Assembly (NCBI RefSeq): GCF_900090045.1 | Contig: NC_041775.1 | Location: forward strand, 1,277,501 to 1,341,500 | DNA: 64,000 nt | Source: Plasmodium malariae | Taxonomy: Eukaryota > Apicomplexa > Aconoidasida > Haemosporida > Plasmodiidae | Reading direction: 5' to 3' | Part shown: one piece after another, positions 13,222-25,740 of the stretch | Layout of the letters: each line of letters starts with the position of its first letter | Position numbering within the stretch: position 1 is the stretch's first letter | Notes under the pieces: model-generated | What the model was told of the DNA's origin: nothing | The model's database searches: none | What the model saw: only the letters and a program-made list of their open reading frames with translations | Program-made: the position numbers and the translations under genes

Positions 13222-13680
13222 TGATCACATTATATGAAAGATGTTGATGAAAAATGGATTAATAAATATGGAAAGAAATACGGTAAAATTAAAGAAAAAA
13301 TGATTAAGAAGTATAAATGGGATTCAGAACTAAAATATCTTTACTAACAGTAAGATAGGATACCATAGGAAAAACTTGGATTAAAATGAGTTCATAATTA
13401 GTATATAAAGATTGAAAATCTTTGATATTGAGTATTGAGAAACAGAAGAGAAAAGGAACGCGTCTTTTATCTAATAAACCATATTCATAAAAAATGTGTT
13501 CCTGATATGTGAACTAAGTTGAAATAATGGGGTAAACGTAATGTTACTTTCTATAAGGAGTTGTTGATATTGTTTTATAAAAAAGAGTTACAAAATAAAT
13601 AATAACACGTATGAATACTAGAGAAAACAAAGTACCAGACTAATAAATGTGAATAAAAATAAGATATATTATAGGTAACT
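13222..13680 (+). pseudogene. Same-frame coding remnant after the double stop
   Basis: In the reading frame of the preceding exon, 40 open codons (SHYMKDVDEKWINKYGKKYG... to ...WDSELKYLY) follow the TGA TGA pair. Further pieces, broken by many stops, include WGKRNVTFYKELLILFYKKE and RNRREKERVFYLINHIHKK. Composition is Lys/Tyr/Trp-rich and less A/T-monotonous than true intergenic DNA. I read this as the rest of the same gene after long decay, or as an unspliced further exon. The family is not recognised. Confidence 0.5.
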
Positions 13681-16600
13681 GAACAGGAAAAAGTTATAAA
13701 TACTTTTTGTACATAATTTCAAAAATACAGATTTTCATACCATATAAGTGAAGTGCAACATAGACGAATATGTGTAATAGAAAACATGCAATATATATAT
13801 ATTTGGCATCCAATTTGGTTTATAGAACATATTGAAGGGAATATATTATATTCTACTTAAACAAACAAAAAAGTTATAGGGGGGGGGGAAAAAGTCAAAC
13901 AAGTGCAAACAACGTAGAAACGGCAAATGGAAAGAGTTTTTTACATAATAAAATTCTAATGAACTCAACGTAAAATAGTTATGATGTTGATTTTAGCTTC
14001 AGTTCTTAAATAAGAATCCTTTACCTTTTTTTAGATTTATATGTATTTCGTTTATCTAAGTTTAAATTATATTTGTTCTTTATATCATTTAATGGTATAA
14101 CATTTAATTAGTATTTGAACAGTGGTATACTTTGAAAAATAATTTTTTTTTCTTGTATTTTATAAAAGTAATTTTTCATATAAATAATAGTAACCATAAT
14201 TTTTTTTTATTAGAAAGGTATTTCTTAGTTTTAACTATACATATTTTTATATGTAGTTATACTGCTATAATTAGGGTGGCTTATAGAATTAAACAGTTTC
14301 TTTTTATTTTTAAATTTATGAGAAAACATATGAACATTTCAAACTGTAATTAAAATTTCTTAAAAAATATTAATTCCATATTAGTGTATTTTCTTTATTA
14401 ATATAATTTTATTATGTTGTTTTACCTTTAAGTGCCTTTAATTTTAATTCAAATATTTTAACAGTAAGTTATTAGAAATAAAGCTAAAAACAAAATTTTT
14501 GATATATACAATTTTTTTTCTAATAATTTTTCTATTAGAACATGATGATATAATTAACAGAATAAAACAAAAATAAAATAACATAAAATTATGAATTTTG
14601 AAATTGATATAAGGAATTATATATACATATTATAGTGGCACTTCAATATACCTTAAGATTAAATTATTATCTATTTTATATTATGTAAGAAAATAACTTG
14701 TAAATCGATGGAGAAATGGGTTCTGTAAAATACATTAAAGCATTGATAAAAATATTATAAACTAACGAAAAAAAAAAATATGTGAGCTTTACAAGTAATG
14801 AAGAAAAATCTTTAATAAAATTGTGTATATCATTTTTTCAACGTAGTATTAAATTAAAATTTTTTTTCACGGAATATTTATGTATAATAATATTACAAAA
14901 TTACATAAAATAATAAAAATATGTATTATTCATTTATAAAATATTTCCGTCATATAAATAATAAATAATTTAAATTATGTTTTTATGCATTTATTGAATT
15001 TATTATAATCATGTATTACTAGGTTAACTTTTGTTTTTCATTTATACATAAATATTTATAAGTACAGGTTTGTAAAATGTTCTTTTTTTATATATTTGGA
15101 TGATTAATTATGAATAAACTGATATTCTTAAAATATTATTTTATGCTATTTTATTATTATATTTATTAAATATATAATAAACTAACATTTATATTAATAT
15201 ATTTTTTGTGTACAAATAAATCTGGGATAAAATATGAATGCGCATACATAAAAATTTAATGAACATATCAGTTATATTTAAAAAATTAATATAAATAAAT
15301 TCATAATATTTCAATATAAAATTTTATAATTTTTTGCATACATCCTTATGAATAATGGGACCAGTATGTTCGTTTATTAATGAAGCATTATTATTTTTTA
15401 AAAAAAATAATATTAATTTTTATGTAAAATATTTTTTCACAAATTTTTCTAACTATAAAGTTTTTATTTATTAAAAATAATTTTATATTTATGGCTCTGT
15501 GTAATATTTATTAGCAAGAATTTTCATTTATTAATACCAAAAAATGGGGCTTAATTTGCATAGTCATTCACGAGTATTGGGGTTGCATATAATAAATCAT
15601 TTATGTGGATAAAATACATATGTTATTGAAATTTTATTATTATTGAATTTTATATATAGCATATGAATTACTATGCTAAATTATATGTTAAAATCTATAT
15701 AGATCAATGTATAATATATTATGTGCTACATTTTATATATAGTAACATGAACGAAATTAATAAAAATTCAAATGAATCTAAATGTTATAAAATTTTATAT
15801 GAAGTATACTCCCTAAAAAAAAATGCATATATATTGAATTTATTAATATTTAATTATACTTATTAAAGCTTTCATCTTTTTTAGAGTTGCCTTTTTGAAT
15901 TATTTTAACAAGGATGTTGATGCTTATCATATACTCCAAAAAATATTAATATTACGTTTTAGGTAACAAAATATCTTAGATATGAAAAACAAAGAAGACG
16001 AATATGTAGAACACATATATATATTTTTAATATTTACAAATATAAAGCCTCTAAAGTATGGAATGTACTATAAAATTATTAATTTCATTAAATATCTGCA
16101 TTATATATTTAATTATTAAATATGCAATATTATTGTATTTCTTATTAATACAAAATTGTTTGTATTATGTTTTTTAAATTGCATATTAAGTTCATATAAA
16201 AATTTTATTAATATATATATTAGATTACAAGTCTCAAAAATTGACCTTCATAATAAGGTGTAATGTTGTATCTTAATATGAAAGAACAATAAATTATGAA
16301 AATTGTAATATATTTTTTTTTATCTCAGTGCATTAGAAATATTGTTAAATATAAGAAAAATGAATTTCTTATAAGTAAAACATCATATTATATTGTTATA
16401 AAAAAATAAAATAATATATGTATATATAAAAAAATACTTATTTGCTGTGTTAATCTCAGCCTCATCAGTACAATTGTGGAAATATTGTTGCCAATGTTAT
16501 GTTGCATGTTAATCTAACATATATATACTAAATTTTATATATTTTAAGAATATAAGTTATAAATTTCAATATATATATTTTTATATCAGTAAAAGCAATA

Positions 16601-16849
16601 TTTATTAAGGGATGAAACAAAAAATATTACTTAAAAATTCATGAATACATATATTTAATATATGAAATTTTTTTTTGTATATATATATATATATACATTA
16701 ACACATTTTATTTAATCAACTGTTAATATAATATTATTATAGTTATCCTTGCAGAAATAAAAAGTTCTATATAAATGGAATATTTTCTAAATAATTACAT
16801 TTTGATCTTTTTATATCATGGCTTCTCTTTTCTTTTAAATTAGTCATTA
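13681..16849. other. AT-rich intergenic sequence with a G10 run
   Basis: No gene supported. The open frames at 14132-14353 and 15663-15866 are short, hydrophobic or Asn/Tyr-rich and have no splice context or paralogue. The only striking feature is the uninterrupted G run noted separately. Confidence 0.6.
13879..13888 (+). repeat. G10 homopolymer
   Basis: Ten consecutive G residues lie between AGTTATA and AAAAAGTC in a region that is otherwise roughly 80% A+T. It is far longer than any other G or C run that I saw in the window. It could be slippage-prone, or a local assembly artefact. Confidence 0.9.
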
Positions 16850-19080
16850 CTTTTTATTCTTCTTTATTTCAGTCTACATTACAAATTTTAAGAAATTGTT
16901 TTCATTGGAAACTATTCTCTTTTAAATGTCATTCATGTATTTTTGTGATGTATAACTATGAACTTATAAATTGTATTTTTCTTTTATTTCATCTGTTTGT
17001 TTACTGTATCATCATTAACTATAGAACTTAGATATGTAAATCCCTCTCATTCAATTTTCTATCTCTTGTGTAAAATTGTCTGCTTCTATATAAGTAAGAA
17101 TTTCCTTGTTCCTACTACTTCCTAAATAGCTGTTGTTAGTTTCACGGGTATTTTCTTTTATCTGTGATTTTTCACATAAATTTACTTCTGTCTTACATTT
17201 ATTTATGGAACTATCCAAATATAATGCCCTATTTTCTATCTTTTCATCCTTTTCTTCATTTTTCTAAAATCATTATAGAAAGAGTGTATGCATTTAAACT
17301 AGTAATTTGTTTTTTATGCACTTACAAAATACTTCATAATATATATGATGCTCCAATTCGCATATATTTTTTAGTAACACATCATTTTTGGTTTCTTTAT
17401 TTTCGTATATATCTGAAATATTTTTCATTTCTTATGTCTTCTCCTTAAATTAATCCTCTTCCAAATAATGTTCTGTATTTGTACCCTATTTTGATATTCA
17501 TTGACTCCATTATATTTTTCTTTGTCTAAAAATGGACATTTTTGATTTTAATTCTATTATTTCTTTTTTAATTCTTCCATTTTTCTTATGTAATTTTTTT
17601 GTTTTTTGAATTCATTTTTCAAATTATTAACCCTTTCTAATTTTTCAATTTCACAGGATTTCTGTGTCTTTCTAATCATATATTCCATAAAATATATTGT
17701 TTCTAAATATCACAGCTAATTTAATATTTCTCTTCTTTTCTTCTTTAATTTTTAAATTATAATAGGTTCTATACCGCTCTTCAGTGAAATCTCGTAGGGA
17801 TATTTCCATAAATAATCCTTTTCTTAATTCTTATTCTTCATTTATGTATTGAGTACATCCATTTGTACTTCTACTATATTTTTAAGCCTGTACTATGTTC
17901 GCTTTGGCTCATTTACATTTTTATTCACGTTCAGTTCATTTATTTTTATTTTATTTTGTTAATTCTTCATCATTATGAATTCGGTTTTTTAAATGATAAT
18001 ATATTAAAAACTTATCCTTTTCGTCATAAAATGAAGGAAATAGTATTCTGAGTAATTTAATTTGTCTTCTTTTTATATTTTTCTTTTTTTTAACATACTT
18101 ATTAAATCATACTACAATATAGGAAAAATCTATTTATAAAATAATTTAGTACAATAACTAAATAATTATCATATTTTTAATACATAAGTTTTATCTTACT
18201 TTAATGAGAAGGACAGATACAATAATAATTATATAAACTATCATTAGAATAGATGATATACATGCGTTACGAGAGTTTTACGATGTATCTGTAATATATT
18301 TTTGTATATAAATATTATTCATTCTGGTTATTTTAAAAATATAAATATAATTAGCACTAGTGGTATTTTGAATTTTTTTGGGTATAACAATGTTAAGAAA
18401 AATAGAGTTTTTGGATGATTATTCAACAGATAAAGAAGCTTTACGAGTTCCATGGGTTAATTTTATGACTTTGAGGATTGTTCTAGTTGATGAAATTTCT
18501 ACAATTGTTTGAAGAGATTGACATTTTCAATATATAGGATTATTTGACATTTCATTTTGCACAGTTTCTTAAGGATTATCTTAATTTTCTATAAATTAAA
18601 GTTTAGGTTATGATATATGAAATTCTTCTTGGTGTTGGAGTGAAATTTGATATTCTATTTTCTGAATATTTTTCTGTTTATATTGATCCACTTGAGTATC
18701 TTGAATTTTCTTTTTAGTTTGAACATCCTATGCATATTGAATTTTTTTGCCTTATATCGGTGTTACTTTTTTTTTAAATGTACCTTTATGTGTTTCTTTA
18801 GCTTTTTTTGGTTATCTTTCTTTTCGTTTTTCTGACGTAATTTGACAGCATGTAACTTTTTTTGAGAATATGCAATTTCAGAGTACTCTAAATGTTTCTT
18901 GATCCAATATATTGAGCACTGACTGTAGTCCTCTTGTTTTAGGTTTTCTTTTTATGTATAAGTCTTGAATGAGGTATCTATTGTTATCAAAATAACTCTT
19001 AATATCCATAATCCAATTATTGCATTTCTTTAAATATTCAGCATTAGGCCCACGTGAAACTTTATTTTAATAAACATATT
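16850..19080 (-). pseudogene. STP1/SURFIN-type variant antigen gene, decayed but nearly full in layout
   Basis: Minus-strand order from 19080. A cysteine/tryptophan-containing extracellular part comes first (NAEYLKKCNNWIMDIKSYF, 19070-18910), then a Lys/Gln-rich stretch with several stops (about 18850-18380). A membrane segment follows (ILMIVYIIIIVSVLLIK, about 18250-18200), ending directly at a GTAAGA splice donor. After about 130 bases comes a cytoplasmic exon from about 18066: IKLLRILFPSFYDEKDKFL, then HLKNRIHNDEELTK, a unit reading VQMDVLNT..., and FMEISLRDFTEERYRTYYNL near 17.8 kb. Coiled-coil-like Lys/Glu sequence and an open piece at about 17257-17042 finish it. The order extracellular, TM, intron, then LRIL.PS....F and (H)MDVL....FLEI..EF units is that of STP1/SURFIN genes. 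Frameshifts and stops are frequent. The plus-strand frames at 17164, 17863 and 18647 are antisense shadows. Confidence 0.78.
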
Positions 19081-22000
19081 ATTTTATTCAGTTCTGGACT
19101 TATTTAATCATAGGAATTTATTTCCTTATATTTTATTTCTTATGTTTCCATATATTTTTCATCCATAATTAACGGATATCTTTAATGTTTATCTAGTTTT
19201 TAATAGTAAGGTTTTACGCAACCGTTTACAGCTCTTCAGCATGGTGTTTGAATACAATTTAAAGGGGCAATTTTATTCTGAATTCAATAATTACTCATAT
19301 CTTGGCATTTAAAAAATTTTATTCTTTATTATTATTATGTAAGTAACTAGTATCTCGTTTTACATATTCTATAATCCTTGTAAAGGCTTAGTCTCCAACG
19401 TATGTGAAAAAAGCCATACCCTTAACACTCGTATGCTAGAATCAAAAGAATTATTAAGAATTATATAAGAATTATTGTTTACGTTACATTCTCACTTTTT
19501 TTTAAAATAAATAAATAATTTATGTATAAATTTATTCATATCAAGAAACAACAAATATTACGAAGGAAATGTATTTTCCCGTAGTGACTCTATGTTACTG
19601 CTATAGTTCGTAGTAAAGAACAATCAGAAAGAAAAATTAAAATTTATATCTTTTTACTTATCAATAGAATTAATTATGATTAATATATATTAATTAAAAA
19701 AAATATATAAAATTATAAAATAAGTAAAAATATAGTTGAAATCAGTAAAATAATAGAATACACTAATATTAATTACATAGGATTCTAATCTTTTTATACC
19801 TTAAATAAATATATCACAACTGGAGATATATTATAATTTTAATTTTATTTTAAATAACAATTATATATATTTTTTTATGTAAAACATATATATCCTATAT
19901 ATAGAAGAATCCAAATAGTTAACAATAAAAAATTATACCTAATTAACATTAAGAAGTCGTAAAAAAATCATGGTAAAAAATAATTATTAATATATGTGTA
20001 TTACGTATATGTTTCTTTTTCTTAATTAACATCAAAGTAATTGTATAATTATGTAATTTACATATAACATTTAATATAAAGTAATTCAAAATTAACAGTG
20101 ATTCGAAATAAGTTTGTATATTCCTTCATAGTGTTACGAATATATTATTTATTAATTTAAAAAGCAATATTTAAGAATAAAATAGATATGTTACACAAGT
20201 AAACTTTTTATATAAAATACAGTAATTTAATTTATATATATATAAAATATCGAACCGTACGGATGAATAAATATATAAAGGTAATACTTTTTTTCGTTTA
20301 TTTGTTTCTTTAAATGAAATATTATAATTTTTTCCTATTTATTATGTATAAATTACCAATACAGTAACTGTGATATATATTATTATAAAAAAACACTTAC
20401 ATATTTTAAATTTTAATTCATATAATTCCATGCTAAAGTTCTTAGGTATTAATATATTCTGATAGTTCTATAAGTCTCAAGAATAATATATATGAAAAAT
20501 AAAGTAGAAAATTATATATTATGATAAATATGTTATAAATTTACTTATATTATTTTAGATATAGGCATAAATTTTGAAGTAGCATCATACTAAATAGTGA
20601 ACTTAACTTTATATGTAATTTGATACATAAAATATTAAATTGTATTTATACATATTATCTTAATGCATAATATGTGATATTATTGTTAAGTTTAAATAAA
20701 TTTAATTCTATTGGATTACACTTTGTTGTTGTTTTTAGATTTAATTTAACATTGACTTCCCCTATTGTAATAGTGGTATTTCAAATATTAAGTTCCATAA
20801 TATATCAGATTTCTGTGAATTTACTTATAATAACATAAAAATCATTATGAATGTAATAAAACTACATTAATATGTGGAATATCTATGTTATAACAATTTT
20901 TTAAAAAGTATAAAAAAATTTTTATTTTTACAGTAAACCTTAAGATAAAGAAATGCGCAACTACGTTTAGGATTGTCCTCATATATTTATAGTGTGTGTT
21001 TATTTCTCGTAGTAAATAATATACATCCTAAATAAATATTGCACAATAATGTTAATATGAATTACGCAGTTAATATTAAAGTATATTTAAATTTTCTTAA
21101 TTCTTCTTTATAACATACAAGTTTCCAAAAAAAACTTAGCCTTTAATTTCTTATGTTTTCTTTACTTTGTTAATATAATTCATGCGCGTCATTATATACT
21201 AATTTTTTATAGTTATTTTAGAATAATATTCATTTATTTATTATTATTTTTGAAGCATTATAATTAAAAAAATTATATTTATACTTTTTTAGGTTTTTTT
21301 TTAAATACATTTCTATTAAATTGTTTACAATTTTACTTTATATAAAGAAATATTATCTTTATTGAATATATGTTATAATTTTTTACATTAGGTTTTATAT
21401 CATACTTTTTATCACCCGAATATGTTGGATTATTGTAAGAATAATTTATCATTATATGATTCTTTTGTGCACCTAGAATTTTGAACATATTTTGATTTTT
21501 CTTACTGAAGATATTAGGAGAGTTTAAATATAGTAAAATAATATTAATTAATATTAAATACGTATAATTGAAACTCTATTGCAACATTGATTTTCTGTTT
21601 TAATATATTAAGGGTGTCGTAAATAAGTATTCTTACGATTACTTGGAGTAATTTATAGTGTTAGGAAAAAGTAAAAATATTAAAAGTATTGAATCAAATG
21701 TTAATGTAACCATTGGAAATTAAGAGATAAATTCTTACCTAGAAATATTAGAAGGTGCTTCTGCTAGTATATATACTACTAGAGGGACAAATTTACTGTA
21801 ATTTCTATTCACAATTATTGAATGGATTAAATTAATATATTGACAAATTTTAAGAATGATACATTTTTGCACTAATATAATTTCTGCAAGTATCATATTA
21901 AATTTTAAAGTTTTAAAAAAGGATATAAAATTATGGACATTTTGTACAACATATTCATTTATATGAATAATGTATAAACTTTCATATATATAATGATACA

Positions 22001-24297
22001 TAAAAGGACTATATTTATTAAACAGAGAATGAGAACTTTTTAGGAATAATAAAACATATAATATACATGTAAAATTATAGGAAGGGGAAAAATATCAAAT
22101 ATTTTTTTTGTGGGAAAACAAAAATTCAGATTTCTTTATATCAATTTTATTGCAACTATGTAAATAATGCATTATATTCTATAAATATTTGAACATATAA
22201 ATAATCTCATAGTTTTTGTAAATATTTTAACGTATATATAGTATAAAGATAAAACTAATGTTTTATAACTTGATATTATTATATATTTAACTTGTTTTAT
22301 ATATATGTATTAAATATTAAAATTTTTATTTATCAAATATGCAAAAGACATAACAAAAACGAGTGCAAACTTTATTGAGAAATATATATGTAACATAAAA
22401 TTACAATTATAATATATATACCGTATAACAGAAAATTAGATATTTTTACAAGGAATTTAACCTATTTATATCTAATTTCTTAGGTGAGACAAATAATTTA
22501 CAAACATATAAAGTTATTTTTTAACAATATCGAAAATATAGTTAGAAATCATGAATATTTCTAAGATAAAATTTGTATTTGTAAATATTTGTTTATTGTG
22601 TTATTATTATATGGTACCTTTATTTTTCATGATGTATTTTAAAATTTATAAATATGTATTATTATATATTTTTTAAATGGATTAAATTATGATATATGTA
22701 GAAATATTAATTTGTAGTAAAGGAATGAGTCAATTAAATTGCAAAACCTAAGAGAATCTAAATAAAGGTATTAATAAATGTTGTTATGATGATAAGATAT
22801 GTATTAAAACAGAAAAAATATAGTAATGTTAATATTTGTAAATTTTTTTTTTAATTTAGATATTTTATTCTCTGTTCTTTATTTTTTTCAATTATGCACG
22901 TAGAAGATAATACTTCTTAGTATCGCCAAAATAAATTGTACATTTTATTATTACAATAACTTTTTGTGTATAGGTTATTTTTGTAATTATCTTCTTCTTC
23001 TCTAGAGATCTTTAGAAACAAAAATATATGGGAAAAAAATATTTTTTCACTTAAAAGCATTTTTAATAATATATTATTTATTTTTATATATATATATACA
23101 TTTGCTACGGTGTACCTCTAAAACATGTTTCAAAAAATAAGCATTTTTAAATGAATATATAAAAAATAATATATTCATTCTAAAATTATAAATGTAAAAA
23201 TAACTAAATCATATATTTTAGTAGATTTTATTATTAATCTTTTTCATTTATTATATGTTTATCGTATTCTGTATATTATTTGCAAAATTTATTCTATATC
23301 ATACAATTCTAAATTAACGAAATTGTGAGTAATATAGTTATACCAATTATAACATTAATGTCTTTATTAATTTGTTTTTGATTGCGTTTATGTTTCTTTT
23401 AAACGTATAAAATTAAGTAAAAAAAAGAATATTTTAAGTAGATGAATATAAATATATTTCCTTTGAAAATAATGATATATATTAAACTTAATTAAAAATT
23501 ATAGCTTTAAAATATTATGGCAAATAAAAAAATATTATGTTTTGTTTAACTTTAATATATATATTTTTCGGAAGATTAGTATATCTATACTTATTGTATT
23601 CTTTATATATATTATAGACTATAATATATTATATGAAACTAAAGAATAATTGAAGTATGCTTATACATTAGAATGATGCAAAAAACTGTATAAAATATAG
23701 TTATCTTCATTGATTATTACTATTATTATGTTCTCATAATAATTAATATTTTTTTAGCAATAATAATTTATCCCAAAATATAGTGATTACAAAATTAAAA
23801 TTTTTATGAAAAAGGTATACATAACATGAGTTATCACTTAAAAGCATGAGAATATGTGTTACATATATATGCTATACGCTCAGTATGGTATATAAATTGC
23901 ATATTTACTTATAATATGAAAGCATATATTTTTTACTCAGTTTATTATGAATAAAATTAACAAAAATATTATTTAGTTAGGACACTACATTGTATTATTA
24001 AATTACATATTATGTATATTTTTCAGTGAATTGAAATTATTTAATTTTAATAAAGTTATGTTTTTTTTAGTAGTAACCTTAGGAAAAAATTTATTCAGTA
24101 TAAGTTTAATACTATTTTTCTATGTCGATGTTGTAAAATACATTTAAGTTATATAAATTTTATAAAATTCTTACAAAAAAAAAAAAAATTAAAAATTAAT
24201 TTAAATTAAAAATATAATATTCTTTATCTTAAAAAGGATATTTTGTAATTGTTAATATATTTCTTACTAAATATATGAAAACATTAAGAAGCATATC
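19081..24297. other. Long gene-free stretch between minus- and plus-oriented gene groups
   Basis: No supported gene in about 5.2 kb. A possible exon-1-like frame occurs near 22551 (ATG, about 21 codons ending in YYYM, then GTACC), but I found no matching second exon. The 88-codon minus frame at 21735-22001 has no recognisable motif. Gene orientation switches across this interval, from mostly minus on the left to mostly plus on the right. Confidence 0.6.
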
Positions 24298-25234
24298 ATG
24301 AAAAAAAAAATTAAGTTATAATTATTTTTTTATATTGCTATGTTCATCCTTTTAATTTGGATACCTCATTTAAAGAATGAAGTGGTACGATAATAATATT
24401 TAAGTATAATTATATTATTCATATGTTTTGTTTTATATTTTAATAAATAGTGTTTTTGCCATTAGGTTATATGTTCTTTAAATAATAATTATTTACTATT
24501 TATTTTTAGAGTTCGTTAAACAAGTATATATATATAAACTACCAGCTTAGTAGAAAATCAGATTCCAGAACTTATCGATTTATAGAAAAATACAAGCAAG
24601 ATGAAAATTCAAATGTTGTAATGTTAAGAGATAATATACCTAACAATAAAATGAAAAAAAAAAGAATATATCTAATAATGAAAAGGAGTGCTCACGAAAA
24701 AAGAAACAATCAAATAGAGGTTCATCAAATAATTCTAGAGGAAATAAACAAGATTTGAACAATAATTCTTGTATATTTGTAACAAACAAATATTCCTTTC
24801 TTGAAAAAAAGATATTTAAAGAACTTGATTATATAGATTTTCCTAAAAACAACAAGCATATTAGTGATAAGTTTTACAAAAAAATAATGAGTAAAAAATT
24901 TTCATTACGATTGAGTTTACCTTTATTAATGTTTTTGTTATTATCAACAGTACTTATAGTAGATGTTTCTCTGTATTTATCATCTGGAGAAAATAGATTT
25001 TTTAATCTATCAGGCTTGGAAGATATTTCCAGTTCGTGGTCGGATAATTTGAAGCCATATTTTGTTTGGTTATTGGATACTGCAGATAATTCAAAAAATG
25101 TATTAGCACCACTATTTAGTGTTATATTATATGTTGTACCTTTCTTTTTATTATGCATCACAGCTATATCGTGGGTTTTATATTATCATAGAAGAGTTAA
25201 GAAATATGAAAAAATTAAGTTCATTAAAAAGTGA
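24298..25234 (+). pseudogene. Fam-l exported protein, two disabling changes
   Basis: Exon 1 is 24298-24384 (29 codons, MKKKIKL-stop-LFFYIAMFILL...), with an in-frame TAA at codon 8. The intron is 125 bases. Exon 2 is 24510-25234, whose codon 23 starts RFIEK, a degraded RxLxK position. After MKKKK near 24651-24662 the frame must shift by one base in an A-run to reach the rest (NISNNEKECSRKKKQSN). The remaining frame, open from 24755, has the fam-l block: CIFVTNKYSFLEKKIFKELD, then YIDFPKNNKHISDK. Two membrane segments and the tail RRVKKYEKIKFIKK follow. The A-run shift could be a sequencing error, but the TAA in exon 1 is a separate lesion. Intact relatives lie at 38.9 and 61.4 kb. It is followed, 3.1 kb on, by the intact gene at 28.3 kb. 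Confidence 0.85.
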
Positions 25235-25670
25235 AAGGTATAGTAAAGAATAAGTTTTTTTGTGCGGGGTAGTTTTTAATGTGAATTAATTACTGTAATA
25301 TATTTATTCATATACTTATTAAATATGCCTTTAATTGATGATTTTTTATTTATGTACCTAGATTCTCGCTTTTTTGTTAAAAAACACTGAAAAATTGTGT
25401 CATTAATTTTTTCATGAATTAAAATGATTTAATATTTTTCATTTTATATTTTAATATTTCTTTTCAGAATAATTAATTATTATTTATTAATTTATATATA
25501 TGTATATTTTAATAGATTTTTCTAAAAAATATATGTGCGTTAAAAATGATATATATAAAAGAAGACGACATATAATTTTAATGAAGTCATGTATTCATTT
25601 ATATTTTAATTACAAGAAATACTACATTTATTATATTACCTTTTCGTATATTATTATTATTCGTTTACTT
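25235..25670. other. 3' flank of the fam-l pseudogene
   Basis: AT-rich sequence between the stop codon and the shared 3'-flank block. No gene or clear terminator is visible. Confidence 0.55.
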
Positions 25671-25740
25671 AATTAGGAAAATGTGTTATAAGTTTTAAAT
25701 TAAAAATAAATGTGTCTTGTTTTGTATTTAATGAGACAAC
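25671..25740 (+). repeat. Shared 3'-flank block, copy 3
   Basis: Begins TAATTAGGAAAATGTGTTAT, then GTTTTAAATTAAAAATAA, then GTGTCTTGTTTTGTATTTAA and TGAGACAA. It lies about 437 bases after the stop codon at 25234 and aligns with the other copies without large gaps. Confidence 0.65.

Noticed and set aside
17164..17448. Plus-strand frame of 94 codons
   Set aside because: The complement reads as coding-like Glu/Lys/Asn-rich sequence of the STP1-type pseudogene.
22551..22760. Possible exon 1 (ATG plus hydrophobic codons ending at GTACC)
   Set aside because: It is shorter than the 29-codon standard, and the following sequence shows no acceptor with an RxLx motif or family core.
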